Source of the DNA: Shewanella psychrophila
GTDB taxonomy: Bacteria; Pseudomonadota; Gammaproteobacteria; Enterobacterales; Shewanellaceae
Assembly (NCBI RefSeq): GCF_002005305.1
Contig: NZ_CP014782.1
Span: forward strand, 4,278,001-4,342,000
DNA: 64,000 nucleotides
Direction: 5' to 3'
The notes below the pieces were generated by a model. That model searched no databases. It was not told the origin of the DNA and was given only the letters and a program-made list of their open reading frames with translations. The position numbers and the translations under genes were made by a program. Position 1 is the stretch's first letter; the number at the start of each line of letters is the position of its first letter. Positions 9,395 through 17,563 of this stretch are shown here, in pieces.

Positions 9395-9416
9395 GTAGGA
9401 GTGACTTTAGCCGCGA
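9395..9416 (+). repeat. TAGGAG-GGCTTTAGCC palindrome (copy 1, degenerate)
   Basis: TGTAGGAGTGACTTTAGCCGCGA, a decayed member of the palindromic family TGTAGGAG-x-GGCTTTAGCC-GCGA seen six times between 9.4 and 19.8 kb. Confidence 0.55.
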
Positions 9417-9484
9417 TTGATTCGATATTATTTGATATAGCGATTCAAAAGCTTCGGTGCTGATTAGAGCCTAGATGGAAAATG

Positions 9485-9508
9485 CTTCGGGGCTAAAGCC
9501 CCCCTACA
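9485..9508 (-). repeat. TAGGAG-GGCTTTAGCC palindrome (copy 2)
   Basis: On the minus strand TGTAGGGGGGCTTTAGCCCC followed by GAAG. The GGGGCTTTAGCCCC core is a near-perfect hairpin, and it lies a few bases after the rfaH stop, so it may also end rfaH transcripts. Confidence 0.6.
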
Positions 9509-9513
9509 CATCC

Positions 9514-10056
9514 TTAAATAGGTTTGATGCTTTTTTGAGGGACTGTTACTCGCTTTTGTTGACCCATTATTTCGAATAATACATGGCAACGTTTATCGCC
9601 ATTTTTCTCTTCAAAGATACCTTCTAGTTCTGCGAACGGGCCTTCGGTGAAGCGTATTTTCTCGCCTTGTGCAAATTCAAATTCGGGAGCCTGTAATTCT
9701 TCAGTTTCTTTCCCTTCGGCCCTGTATTCAGGTAGTAGCTCGGCTAGCAGTTTATGCTCACGCATCTTGATACTATGAATAATGTTGTCATCGACTGTAG
9801 TCATTAACTCTTTGCAGCCTACGATACGTCCAACACCGCGGGTTGAATGTATACGGGCAACACTGGTTACTTGTGGATCAAAATAAATGAACAAGTAACC
9901 AGGGAATAACGGTATACGTTTGACTGTGACTTGCCCTTTAACCCTTTTCTCTTCACCAATTGTCGGTAGATAAGTTTCTATTTCTTGTAGGGTGAGGTTA
10001 TGTACGGCTCTTGCTTCACCGCGGGGCTTACAATAAAGGAGGTACCAAGCTTTCAT
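9514..10056 (-). CDS. rfaH: Transcription/translation regulator RfaH
   Basis: 180 residues, NusG paralogue. It binds the ops hairpin exposed on paused RNA polymerase and suppresses termination in long polysaccharide operons, and its C-terminal domain then recruits ribosomes. The N-terminal NGN domain starts MKAWYLLYCKPRGEARAVHN and contains PLFPGYLFIYFDP and TRGVGRIV, all close to the family pattern. A linker (about 105-130, acidic) leads to the C-terminal KOW domain (GEKIRFTEGPFAELEGIF, VTVPQKSIKPI). It stands alone and is transcribed toward the polysaccharide operon whose leader carries an exact ops core about 850 bp away, so the target is adjacent. It is slightly longer than E. coli RfaH (162 residues). 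Confidence 0.95.
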   Translation of the reverse strand: MKAWYLLYCKPRGEARAVHNLTLQEIETYLPTIGEEKRVKGQVTVKRIPLFPGYLFIYFDPQVTSVARIHSTRGVGRIVGCKELMTTVDDNIIHSIKMREHKLLAELLPEYRAEGKETEELQAPEFEFAQGEKIRFTEGPFAELEGIFEEKNGDKRCHVLFEIMGQQKRVTVPQKSIKPI

Positions 10057-10149
10057 TTACTCTTACTCTAATCTGACTACACAAATGTATCTGTGCATAA
10101 ATCCTTACACTTATAAAAATGGTAGCAGAATTGTATTTAGAGTAAAAGG

Positions 10150-10310
10150 GAAAAGCGAAGATGATGGAGTAAAACTAGGACGATGCGATGCTGGGGAAAC
10201 AAAGATGATGGCTGCGCCTGCTGAAGCTGAGACGGTATTAAAGCAGGGACGAGGGAGTAGAGTTAAGGTGCGTGACCAGTTAAAACTGAGATGACGCTGC
10301 GCTGGTAATG
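10150..10310 (+). repeat. Degenerate ~25-bp GATGACGCTGCGCTGG repeats
   Basis: Contains AAGATGATGGCTGCGCCTG and GAGATGACGCTGCGCTGG plus weaker copies. Same family as at 9.14, 12.17 and 14.64 kb; all copies here are in plus orientation. Confidence 0.6.
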
Positions 10311-10342
10311 CGAAAATGCGAAAATGAGAAAATGAGAAAAGA

Positions 10343-10368
10343 TTCGGGGCTAAAGCCCCCTCCTACAT
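10343..10368 (-). repeat. TAGGAG-GGCTTTAGCC palindrome (copy 3)
   Basis: Minus strand reads TGTAGGAGGGGGCTTTAGCC then CCGAA; strong GGGGCTTTAGCCCC hairpin core. Confidence 0.65.
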
Positions 10369-10490
10369 CCAACAAAGGATGTGATGCTTGTGGGGCAGAA
10401 AACAAAGAGGACGGGGTAGCATGATGTTATCCGTCAGCATGAAGGCCGTTTCGTGAGCGAAGCGTTCCATAGTCACACAGCGTCTTAACG

Positions 10491-10512
10491 TAGGAGCGGC
10501 TTTAACCGCGAT
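10491..10512 (+). repeat. TAGGAG-GGCTTTAGCC palindrome (copy 4)
   Basis: TAGGAGCGGCTTTAACCGCGA on the plus strand, with a CGGCTTTAACCG near-palindrome. Confidence 0.6.
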
Positions 10513-10633
10513 AGTCAGATGAAGGTGAGAGTTAGGCAGATATATGGAACGATGCTAATAGGGTTCTAATTTGTAATGCTTGTATTTTTTCAGCTACAGT
10601 TAGCTTCATTACTGATAATACAAGGAAGGTATT

Positions 10634-12217
10634 ATGTCCGATTTTCAAAATGTGGGTATCATTCATCATGGCGCTGTTGATGGAGTAACGGGTTCTTGTC
10701 ATCAATTAAATATCAATTCAAATTCTGCTTTGTTAGTCGATTGTGGTCTGTTTCAAGGCGCAGAAACGGCTGGTAAGGCCAATGCAACTACATTAGAGAT
10801 CAATTTTGACATCACTAATCTAATAGCTCTGCTAGTGACTCATTGTCATATCGACCATGTCGGCCGTATCCCCTACCTGCTTGCAGCAGGATTTAATCAG
10901 CCTATCTATGCCACTACCGCAACTGCTGCGCTGTTACCCATAGTGATCGCAGATGCGCTAAAAGTTGGTGTTACTAAGAATAAACGTCTTATCGATCTTT
11001 ATCTTAATAAATTACAGCAACTGATCATTCCTATTGAATATAATTCTTGGTTTCCCTTACCAGTTAAGCCAGAAGCATTGGCAAGCTTAGAGCATACTCA
11101 TTCAAGCTTTAATACAGCTAAAGCTAAATTTAAGCCTGCCGGACATATCTTAGGTTCAGCTTATGTTGAGATAGAGCTAAGCAACCTAAACATTAACCCT
11201 CTTAGCGATAAAGATAAAACCAATAAACTAGCCAGCATTCCAATAAATACAGAAGTTAATTGCCGAACTTACAGTCATAGTAGTGACCAAGCTCGTCGGA
11301 TGGATAAACATAAAATCGTGTTCTCTGGTGATCTAGGTGCGACCTATACACCACTACTTGCTAGCCCTAAGAGTCCTTACCGTGCTGATACCTTGATCAT
11401 TGAATCCACTTATGGTGACAAAAACCATGAAAGTCGTCAGAAACGCACTCATTGCTTAAGAAAAGTAATTGAAAAAGCGGTATCCAACAATGGAGTTGTG
11501 CTAATTCCGGCTTTCAGTATTGGCCGTACTCAGGAGCTGCTTTATGAACTTGAGCAGATAATTCATCAAAAGAGCAAACATCCTATCTGGTCACAAATTG
11601 AGATAATTGTTGATTCGCCGCTGGCCGCCAAATTTACTGAACAATATATTCAATTTAAACGCCTATGGGACAATGAAGCTAAAAAGAAACTTAACTTAAA
11701 TCGTCACCCTCTTGATTTCGAGCAGTTGTATACGGTCGATACTCATGAGGAACACCTAAGCACAATAAACTATCTAGCTAACCGAAATAAGCCAGCGATA
11801 GTGATTGCAGCGAGTGGCATGTGTAGTGGTGGTAGAATTATGAATTACCTTGAAAAGTTTCTGCCTAAATCTACTGCAGATGTAATTTTCGTTGGCTATC
11901 AGGCTAAAGGCACTCCAGGTAGAGAGATACAAACATACGGCCCGCAGGGCGGTTATGTTTATATTAATAGTGACAAAATAGATATAAATGCAGGGATACA
12001 CACCATAAGTGGCTATTCAGCCCACGCTGATCAACATAACCTCATCAATTTCGTGAAACGTATGCACCATAAACCCAGACACATTCGTATCGTCCATGGT
12101 GATGAAGATGCCAAACATGCTTTAGCCGCCAAGTATCGAAAATTGCTTCCCGAAGCAGAAGTAGTAATAGGGAGAGCAGAGATGATGGCTGCACCTAGGG
12201 GATCAAAGACGGGGTAA
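10634..12217 (+). CDS. Metallo-beta-lactamase/beta-CASP family protein (RNA exonuclease-like)
   Basis: 527 residues. The start ATG has a strong AAGGAAGG ribosome-binding site. The metal site motif HCHIDH is at 70-75. Later motifs are SGDLG (about 233), the beta-CASP block ESTYGDKNHESR, PAFSIGRTQELLYEL, ASGMCSGGR, and the terminal SGYSAHADQ and IVHGDEDAKHALA. This is the architecture of CPSF73-like and RNase J-related hydrolases acting on RNA, with Zn ligands in place. The true substrate is unknown. There is a non-conserved insertion near 190-225 (hydrophilic, Asn/Lys-rich). The last dozen or so codons (AEMMAAPRGSKTG) are made of the ~25-bp repeat that continues past the stop, so the native C-terminus has been replaced or extended. 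The gene appears monocistronic. Confidence 0.85.
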   Translation: MSDFQNVGIIHHGAVDGVTGSCHQLNINSNSALLVDCGLFQGAETAGKANATTLEINFDITNLIALLVTHCHIDHVGRIPYLLAAGFNQPIYATTATAALLPIVIADALKVGVTKNKRLIDLYLNKLQQLIIPIEYNSWFPLPVKPEALASLEHTHSSFNTAKAKFKPAGHILGSAYVEIELSNLNINPLSDKDKTNKLASIPINTEVNCRTYSHSSDQARRMDKHKIVFSGDLGATYTPLLASPKSPYRADTLIIESTYGDKNHESRQKRTHCLRKVIEKAVSNNGVVLIPAFSIGRTQELLYELEQIIHQKSKHPIWSQIEIIVDSPLAAKFTEQYIQFKRLWDNEAKKKLNLNRHPLDFEQLYTVDTHEEHLSTINYLANRNKPAIVIAASGMCSGGRIMNYLEKFLPKSTADVIFVGYQAKGTPGREIQTYGPQGGYVYINSDKIDINAGIHTISGYSAHADQHNLINFVKRMHHKPRHIRIVHGDEDAKHALAAKYRKLLPEAEVVIGRAEMMAAPRGSKTG

Positions 12218-12450
12218 AGCTAAGATCACGCGGTGCTGGTAAGGCTAAGAGGACTGCGCAGCCTGCAAGAACTAAGACGATATTGAGAGCAGAGATGATG
12301 GCTGCGCCTGAAGGAGCAAAGACGGGATAAAGCTAAGATGACGCGGTGCTGGTAAAGCAGAGAAGATAGTGAAAGCAAAGATGATGCTTCGCTGGTAAGG
12401 CTAAGAGGACGGTGCGGCCTGCAAGAACTAAGACGATGCCAGCGTCTATT
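12166..12450 (+). repeat. ~25-bp repeat cluster with a 113-bp duplication, entering the beta-CASP gene
   Basis: The block beginning GAGAGCAGAGATGATGGCTG at 12172 recurs at 12285 (offset 113 bp) and stays similar for about 65 bp. Shorter units such as GCTAAGATGACGCGGTGCTGG and GGCTAAGAGGAC recur several times. The first copy supplies the last codons and stop of the preceding gene. No CRISPR-like unique spacers are present. Confidence 0.75.
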
Positions 12451-12829
12451 GGAGCTGGGACGGGGGAAAGAATTTGTATTTCAAAAGAGCTTCGGGCCAG
12501 AGGCCTAGCTAAATTTTAATGTTTAGCCTGCTTCTCACCTTTACACAGTAGCCTGCCTAAATACTCAGCATTCAAGCCTTCAAAATTGACATTTGCAATC
12601 ATAAAAAGGTATATAAGGTGGGTTTCGTAGAATTTATAGCTCCAAATATTAAAATATAACAATAGTCTGTAACTAATTTGTTGTTAACCATCACAGGTAA
12701 ACCACAATTTATCATAAGCTTAACTTGGTATCGCCGCGCGAAGTTACAAGACTGTAAAATAAAGCAATAACAATTTTTCTGTGGTGACAATTGTCCTACA
12801 GGCAATCACAAGCGAAGGTGGAAGACTTA
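12451..12829. other. Intergenic region upstream of the POT transporter
   Basis: About 380 bp. The first part is low-information sequence with one decayed repeat, then an AT-rich stretch that should carry the transporter promoter. I could not define boxes with confidence and see no small gene with a ribosome-binding site. Confidence 0.4.
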
Positions 12830-14308
12830 ATGAGCGTAGCAAAACCCCAAGGGACGATGCTCGGGCATCCAAAGGGATTGTTCCTGTTGTTTACAACAGA
12901 GTTATGGGAACGATTCAGTTATTACGCAATGCGTGCCATTTTGGTACTATATTTGGTAGATAAAGTTCAATCTGAAGGTGGTCATGGTTTAGGTTGGTCA
13001 AGTGCCGACGCAATATCTCTCTATGGTACTTTCACCGGTTTAGTCTATTTAACTCCCCTCATCGGTGGCTGGTTAGCCGATACCTACCTAGGTCAACGTC
13101 GCTCCATCATGATTGGTGGTGCTTTAATGGCAATAGGTCAATTTACTCTAGCCGCACCACACAGCTGGATGCCTGGCTCTGAAATACTCTTTTTCTATAT
13201 TGGTCTAGGTACGCTAATTATAGGTAACGGCCTGTTTAAGCCAAACATCTCTACTATGGTAGGCGACCTATATGAAGAAGGCGATCATCGTCGTGATGGT
13301 GCATTCACTATCTTCTACATGGGTATCAACGTAGGTGCATTCCTTTCTGGTATTATCGTAGGCTCAGTAGTCAGCGCCTATGACGGTAACTTCCAAATGG
13401 GCTTCCTTTGTGCTGGTATCGGTATGGTCTTCTCTTTGATCATTCAGTTTTTCTTCGCACAACGTTTACTCGGTGATATAGGTAAATACCCGGCAGCTAA
13501 GCTTGAGAAAGAAAGAGCCGCTGCAGCTGGTAAAAATGACGCCAAGAAAGAACCTTTAACTAAGATTGAACGTGATCGCATTAAGGTGATCATGGTCATG
13601 GGTCTGTTCACTATCATCTTCTGGGCTGGTTTCGAACAAGCCGGTGGTTTGATGAACTTATTCACCAACGACTTTACCGACCGTATGATTGGTGGCTGGG
13701 AAGTACCAACAACTTGGTTCCAGTCTCTTAACGCTATGTTCATCGTTATCTTCGCGCCAGTTATCGCATCTATCTGGATCCGTTTAGGCAAGAACGAGCC
13801 TAACTCTCCAGTTAAGTTTGCCCTTGGTCTTGTTCTGCTAGGTATTGGTTTCCTATTTATGATAGGTGCAGTACTTGAAATGGGCGGAAACCCTGACGCT
13901 AAGTCAAGCATGTGGTGGTTAGTCGGTGCATACTTCTTCCACACTATGGGCGAGCTTTGTTTATCTCCTATCGGTCTTTCTATGGTGACTAAGCTTGCTC
14001 CGCTACGTATCGCATCGCTTATGATGGGCGCATGGTTCCTATTCGTTGCTGCTGCAAACAAGATAGGCGGCTTCGTAGGTTCATTCATCGGACACGGTGG
14101 ACCAAAAGAAGAGCAACTTGCTAACGCTATGTCTATCTTCGCCGGTATCGCAATCACATCGGCTATATCAGGTATCGTTCTCTACTTTATGGCTGACAAG
14201 CTAGTAAGTTGGATGCACGGAGCCGAAGGCCATCATGTTCATACTGAAGAGGAAGCACTCGAGGAAGAGATGGCTATCACTGCAGACCATGAAGGGATAA
14301 AACATTAA
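12830..14308 (+). CDS. POT/PTR-family proton-coupled peptide transporter
   Basis: 492 residues from the ATG at 12830, which has AGGTGGAAG upstream; an in-frame TTG 39 bases earlier lacks a better site. Inner-membrane major facilitator taking up di- and tripeptides with protons. The signature ExxERFxYY is present as ELWERFSYYAMR in helix 1. The PTR2 motif GGWLADTYLGQRRSIMIGG is in the loop after helix 2, and FYMGINVGAF matches the second signature. About 12-14 hydrophobic segments follow, with a cytoplasmic Lys/Ala-rich loop near 220-245. The C-terminus is His/Glu-rich (HGAEGHHVHTEEEALEEEM). It is followed at once by a good terminator, so it is monocistronic. Family is clear; DtpA/B/C-like specificity is not resolved. 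Confidence 0.93.
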   Translation: MSVAKPQGTMLGHPKGLFLLFTTELWERFSYYAMRAILVLYLVDKVQSEGGHGLGWSSADAISLYGTFTGLVYLTPLIGGWLADTYLGQRRSIMIGGALMAIGQFTLAAPHSWMPGSEILFFYIGLGTLIIGNGLFKPNISTMVGDLYEEGDHRRDGAFTIFYMGINVGAFLSGIIVGSVVSAYDGNFQMGFLCAGIGMVFSLIIQFFFAQRLLGDIGKYPAAKLEKERAAAAGKNDAKKEPLTKIERDRIKVIMVMGLFTIIFWAGFEQAGGLMNLFTNDFTDRMIGGWEVPTTWFQSLNAMFIVIFAPVIASIWIRLGKNEPNSPVKFALGLVLLGIGFLFMIGAVLEMGGNPDAKSSMWWLVGAYFFHTMGELCLSPIGLSMVTKLAPLRIASLMMGAWFLFVAAANKIGGFVGSFIGHGGPKEEQLANAMSIFAGIAITSAISGIVLYFMADKLVSWMHGAEGHHVHTEEEALEEEMAITADHEGIKH

Positions 14309-14339
14309 TTCGCTTTTAACCTGATAAAAGATTGATATA

Positions 14340-14375
14340 AACGCCCTTTGAGAAATCAACGGGCGTTTTTGTTTT
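14340..14375 (+). terminator. Rho-independent terminator after the POT transporter
   Basis: AACGCCC (14340-14346) pairs with GGGCGTT (14361-14367), helped by an inner TTGA/TCAA pair, and is followed by TTTTGTTTT. Located about 30 bp after the stop codon. Confidence 0.88.
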
Positions 14376-14560
14376 ATGATAGTAGACGGACTGCGGCCTT
14401 GGCGGCGTTGCCTGGAAAAGCACTGACGGTATTGAAGCGAAGACGACACCAACAAGTTGGCTAGAAAAGTAAATACGACACTTGCTTCGCAAGCTGTTCG
14501 AAGCCCATCATACTCTTTTCTGGAAGAGGGTCTCTAAACACGAAGCTTTGTTGGTGTGTT

Positions 14561-14585
14561 CTCTCGCGGCTAAAGCCGCTCATAC
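14561..14585 (-). repeat. TAGGAG-GGCTTTAGCC palindrome (copy 5)
   Basis: CTCGCGGCTAAAGCCGCTCAT; perfect GCGGCTAAAGCCGC hairpin. Same family as the copies at 9.4-10.5 and 19.8 kb. Confidence 0.62.
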
Positions 14586-14642
14586 AACGAATACAAGCTG
14601 CCCTTGATCTTCTAACGAAGCATCAAATCAGCCCAACCAGCC

Positions 14643-15083
14643 CAGCGTCATTTAAGCCCCAACAGCGCAGCGTCATTTAAGCCCCACCAGCGCAGCGTCA
14701 TTTAAGCCCCACCAGCGCAGCGTCATCTAAGCCCCACCAGCGCAGCGTCATCTAAGCCCCACCAGCGCAGCGTCATCTAAGCCCCACCAGCGCAGCGTCA
14801 TCTCAGCTCAGCATCATCTCAGCTCAGCATCATCTCAGCTCCATCAGCGCAGCATCATCTAAGCCCTACCAGCGCAGCATCATCTCAACTCCACCAGCGC
14901 AGCGTCATCTAAGCCCCACCAGCGCAGCGTCATCTCAGCTCCACCAGCGCAGCGTCATCTAAGCCCCACCAGCACAGCGTCATCTAAGCCCTACCAGCGC
15001 AGCATCATCTCAGCCCTACCAGCGCAGCATCATCTCAGCCCTACCAGCGCAGCGTCATCTAAGTCCCACCAACGTAGCGTCCG
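14643..15083 (-). repeat. Tandem array of ~18 units of a 25-bp repeat
   Basis: Unit of 25 bp containing AGCGCAGCGTCATCTAAG (plus strand), repeated with few changes for about 440 bp. Three central units are shortened (CAGCTCAGCATCATCT). Variation is point-like (TTT/TCT, AAG/CAG), with no unique spacers. The minus strand reads GATGACGCTGCGCTGG, the same core as the degenerate clusters at 9.1-12.4 kb. It starts 13 bp downstream of the rssB stop, in the 3' region of that transcript. No terminator is seen between them. Confidence 0.95.
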
Positions 15084-15096
15084 CCTAGGATCTTGT

Positions 15097-16200
15097 TTAG
15101 AACGATACCTGCATATATCCACCGGTGGGAATTTCGGTGTCGTAGGCCAAGCCGTGGAATTGATTATCTAATAGCATTTGCTTATGTTCGGGTTTACTTG
15201 AGGCAATGCAGAGCTGCTCTCCGGGCATTAAAGTACGGAACTGGGCACTAGGGTGTCCCCAATTCAGAATACCTAACTGGAGAGAGTCAGGAAGGGCTAA
15301 GGGGGTTAATCCTTGTTGATTTCGAATGTAACAGCGAAGACCATTACCCGCCTGGGCAATCGATGCTCTGTATTGAGTCAGCTCGACGACAACATAGACA
15401 ATGTCGATACAGATATCTAAGCCGGACTTCGTCATACGCTCGTTAAGATAACTCAGCATATTGTATGGCTCGATGATCGCTTGGGTCGTACCATTTCGAT
15501 ATAGCTTCAACTTTTGGTTAACGAAGCTCTTGAGCAGGACACTGGCAAATGCCGCCCGATTGTCTTGGGGATGAAAATGGGCCATATACATCACCAGGTG
15601 ATTATCGCCGACATTCACAGTATCGATGAAGTAAGCGCTAACCTCGTCGGATTTATATAAACTGTAGTCCACTTTCGCGGTTAAATAATTTATCTGAGAG
15701 GGAGGGAACAATTGCTGTTGTACGCTCTTGGCAGCTTGTTCGTTTTGCTCTAATAGCGCCAAATTATCCTGCAATTCTTGATAGGATAACTCTTCCAAAT
15801 CTTCTAAATGTACTTCTTTAGAAACATTAGATTCTAAGCATTGCTTGATGGCATTTTCAATCAGAAATAAATCAGATACTGGTTTGACCAGGTAATCACT
15901 GGCGCCCAAACGTAATGCTTCGACTACGTCGGCCATCACTTGATTGCCAGATATCACTATAGAGGGGGTGTCAGGGTTGAGCTCAGACATCTTTTTCAAC
16001 ATGTCCAAGCCTCCCATAATAGGCATGCTCAGATCGGCAAGCACTATATCGAATGCAAACTGCTTAAATTTATCGAGCCCCTGCTCACCATCATTCGCCT
16101 CAATAACCTTAGCTCCTCTACTGCTGAGAAAGGTGGCAACAATTCGGCGAAAAACAGGGTCGTCTTCGACAAGTAATATAACTAACTCTTCTAGCGCCAT
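15097..16200 (-). CDS. rssB: RssB-like response regulator with degenerate PP2C-type output domain
   Basis: 367 residues. The receiver domain (about 1-125) has the acidic pair in VEDD, phospho-acceptor Asp56 (DIVLADLSMP), Ser84 and Lys106, so it can be phosphorylated. A helical linker (SYQELQDNLALLEQNEQAAKSVQQQLFPPS) leads to a SpoIIE/PP2C-like domain to the C-terminus. The metal-binding GDVSG motif of active phosphatases is not intact (MYMAHFHPQDNRAAFA), as in E. coli RssB, the adaptor that hands RpoS to ClpXP. Receiver details (DPVFRR, NMADI-like MADVVEALRLGA, LVKPVSDL) also match RssB. It is separate from the mlaA-like gene by 66 bp in the same direction. Sigma-S adaptor function is inferred; another partner-switch regulator is possible. 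Confidence 0.75.
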   Translation of the reverse strand: MALEELVILLVEDDPVFRRIVATFLSSRGAKVIEANDGEQGLDKFKQFAFDIVLADLSMPIMGGLDMLKKMSELNPDTPSIVISGNQVMADVVEALRLGASDYLVKPVSDLFLIENAIKQCLESNVSKEVHLEDLEELSYQELQDNLALLEQNEQAAKSVQQQLFPPSQINYLTAKVDYSLYKSDEVSAYFIDTVNVGDNHLVMYMAHFHPQDNRAAFASVLLKSFVNQKLKLYRNGTTQAIIEPYNMLSYLNERMTKSGLDICIDIVYVVVELTQYRASIAQAGNGLRCYIRNQQGLTPLALPDSLQLGILNWGHPSAQFRTLMPGEQLCIASSKPEHKQMLLDNQFHGLAYDTEIPTGGYMQVSF

Positions 16201-16266
16201 CTATGGTCCTTTTAGAAGGCTCTGGCTACTATACCTAGTAGAAACTAGTAGTTACTAAGTCTTCTT

Positions 16267-17187
16267 TTAATCTAACTCCTGCATATATTCATCGAGCAAA
16301 TCATCTTCATCTTGATCCACCGGAACATCCCCATCATACACTTTATAATCCATATGTTGGAAATAAGCTTCTTTGACGAAAGTATATGGATCCAATGCAT
16401 TATCGACTAAGCGTTCTTGATCAATTGCAGCGGCTCTTGTATGCAGGTTTTTCAGTCCCCATTTTACCAATGACTGCCACATTGTAAGCTCTGATAATGG
16501 AAAGTATAGATCATCGACCCAGTCTGAGGCGAGCTCACGGGTCACATAAGGCCCAAGAAAGGGAGCCATAAAATACGGACCGTTAGGAACTCCATAATAA
16601 CCAAGTACTTCATTGAAGTCGTCTTGTTTACGCGGCAGCCCAATCATATCGGCCACATCGATAACGCCTAACAAGCCTAATGTAGTATTGATAGTAAAAC
16701 GGCCACCGGCATTGGCAGCCCACCCCCATTTACCTTGTAGTGTGTTATTCACTAAGGCGTTGGGTTCTTCGAAATTTAAGACAAAATTATTGATACCTGT
16801 TTTTACCGGTCTTGGTACATAATCATTGTAGCCATGAGCAACCGGACGATAAAAGTATCGGTCCATAAACAGATAGTTAAAGTCCCACATGGCACGGTTA
16901 AACCCTTCAAGTGGATCTCTGTCATCAATATAAAGAACGGCGACCTGATCTTCTTGCTCTTGTGCTGTTTGAATCTTTTCTGCTTGGGCTGGAGCTAGCT
17001 CCTGACTATGCGATACTTGTTGCGCCTGTTCTTGCTCTGATAGCTCTTGAGACAGGTTTACTGTTAATATCTCATGTTGAGAATTCTTGCCTTGCTCGGT
17101 GACTGATTCGGTAGCAAACACTAATCCATTAATTCCGTAATTCAGACCGAGTGCTACTACGACCGATGCTATCCATTTTAACTTCAT
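16267..17187 (-). CDS. mlaA: MlaA/VacJ-family protein without lipobox cysteine
   Basis: 306 residues. MlaA is the outer-membrane component that removes mislocalised phospholipids and passes them to MlaC. The family core starts at about residue 90: DPLEGFNRAMWDFNYLFMDRYF, then PRPVKTGINNFVLNFEEP, GGRFTINTTLGLLGVIDVA and QDDFNEVLGYYGVPNGPY, all typical. The N-terminus is a hydrophobic signal-like segment (MKLKWIASVVVALGLNYGINGLVFA) but has no Cys, while E. coli MlaA is a lipoprotein. A Gln/Glu-rich spacer of about 55 residues separates signal and core, and the tail is acidic (DQDEDDLLDEYMQELD). Mla genes mlaFEDCB are not nearby. Family assignment is firm; anchoring must differ from the lipoprotein model. 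Confidence 0.88.
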   Translation of the reverse strand: MKLKWIASVVVALGLNYGINGLVFATESVTEQGKNSQHEILTVNLSQELSEQEQAQQVSHSQELAPAQAEKIQTAQEQEDQVAVLYIDDRDPLEGFNRAMWDFNYLFMDRYFYRPVAHGYNDYVPRPVKTGINNFVLNFEEPNALVNNTLQGKWGWAANAGGRFTINTTLGLLGVIDVADMIGLPRKQDDFNEVLGYYGVPNGPYFMAPFLGPYVTRELASDWVDDLYFPLSELTMWQSLVKWGLKNLHTRAAAIDQERLVDNALDPYTFVKEAYFQHMDYKVYDGDVPVDQDEDDLLDEYMQELD

Positions 17188-17563
17188 ATTTCTCTCTTCG
17201 ATAATGCAACTGAATCCTTTTCAGCTACTACAACAGACACTTTTTTAAAATTTTTATTAGCACTTTCACATTGCAATTCTGACTGAAAATCATAACTTTT
17301 AATCTAGAACTCGGTCAATTAATCGTTTTTAAGTCACACTGTCTGTATCAGCTTGATATCGTCAGCTTCAACATAAAGCTAAAGACACATTAAAAAATGT
17401 CGATAACCAGATGTAGTCGGTAAAAATTTCTACACCTGTTACTAACTAGACTTGTGAGTATGATTTTAGTTACAAGAGCGCTAAGGATACTTAGCAATAA
17501 AAATAGATCAAACTTAAATTCAAAAAAAGTGTAAATTTTAATGATAAATTTTGGGAGCTCTCG
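17188..17563. other. Divergent promoter region, mlaA-like / FliK-like
   Basis: 376 bp between two divergent genes, AT-rich, with no repeat of the local families and no small open frame. No sigma-54 or sigma-28 motif was found for the FliK-like gene. Confidence 0.4.

Larger units (their letters stand above)
10057..10633. other. Divergent rfaH/beta-CASP intergenic region, repeat-rich
   Basis: 577 bp without a credible gene. About 10.15-10.31 kb carries the ~25-bp repeat family (GATGATGGCTGCGCCTG, GAGATGACGCTGCGCTGG). Two palindromes follow at 10.34 and 10.49 kb. The promoters of rfaH (minus) and of the beta-CASP gene (plus) must lie at the two ends. An open frame at 10085-10294 is made of repeat sequence and has no ribosome-binding site. 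Confidence 0.55.

Noticed and set aside
10085..10294. Small plus-strand open frame of 69 codons upstream of the beta-CASP gene
   Set aside because: It is made largely of the ~25-bp repeat, has no ribosome-binding site and no recognisable protein features.
12599..12805. 68-codon minus-strand open frame before the POT transporter
   Set aside because: No ribosome-binding site, low-complexity product, overlaps the transporter promoter region.
13444..14157. 237-codon open frame antisense to the POT transporter
   Set aside because: Lies wholly inside a conserved gene on the other strand; its residues mirror the transporter codons, with no ribosome-binding site.
14643..15083. Possible CRISPR array
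   Set aside because: Units abut without unique spacers, the repeat itself varies, and no cas genes are nearby. It is a simple tandem repeat.
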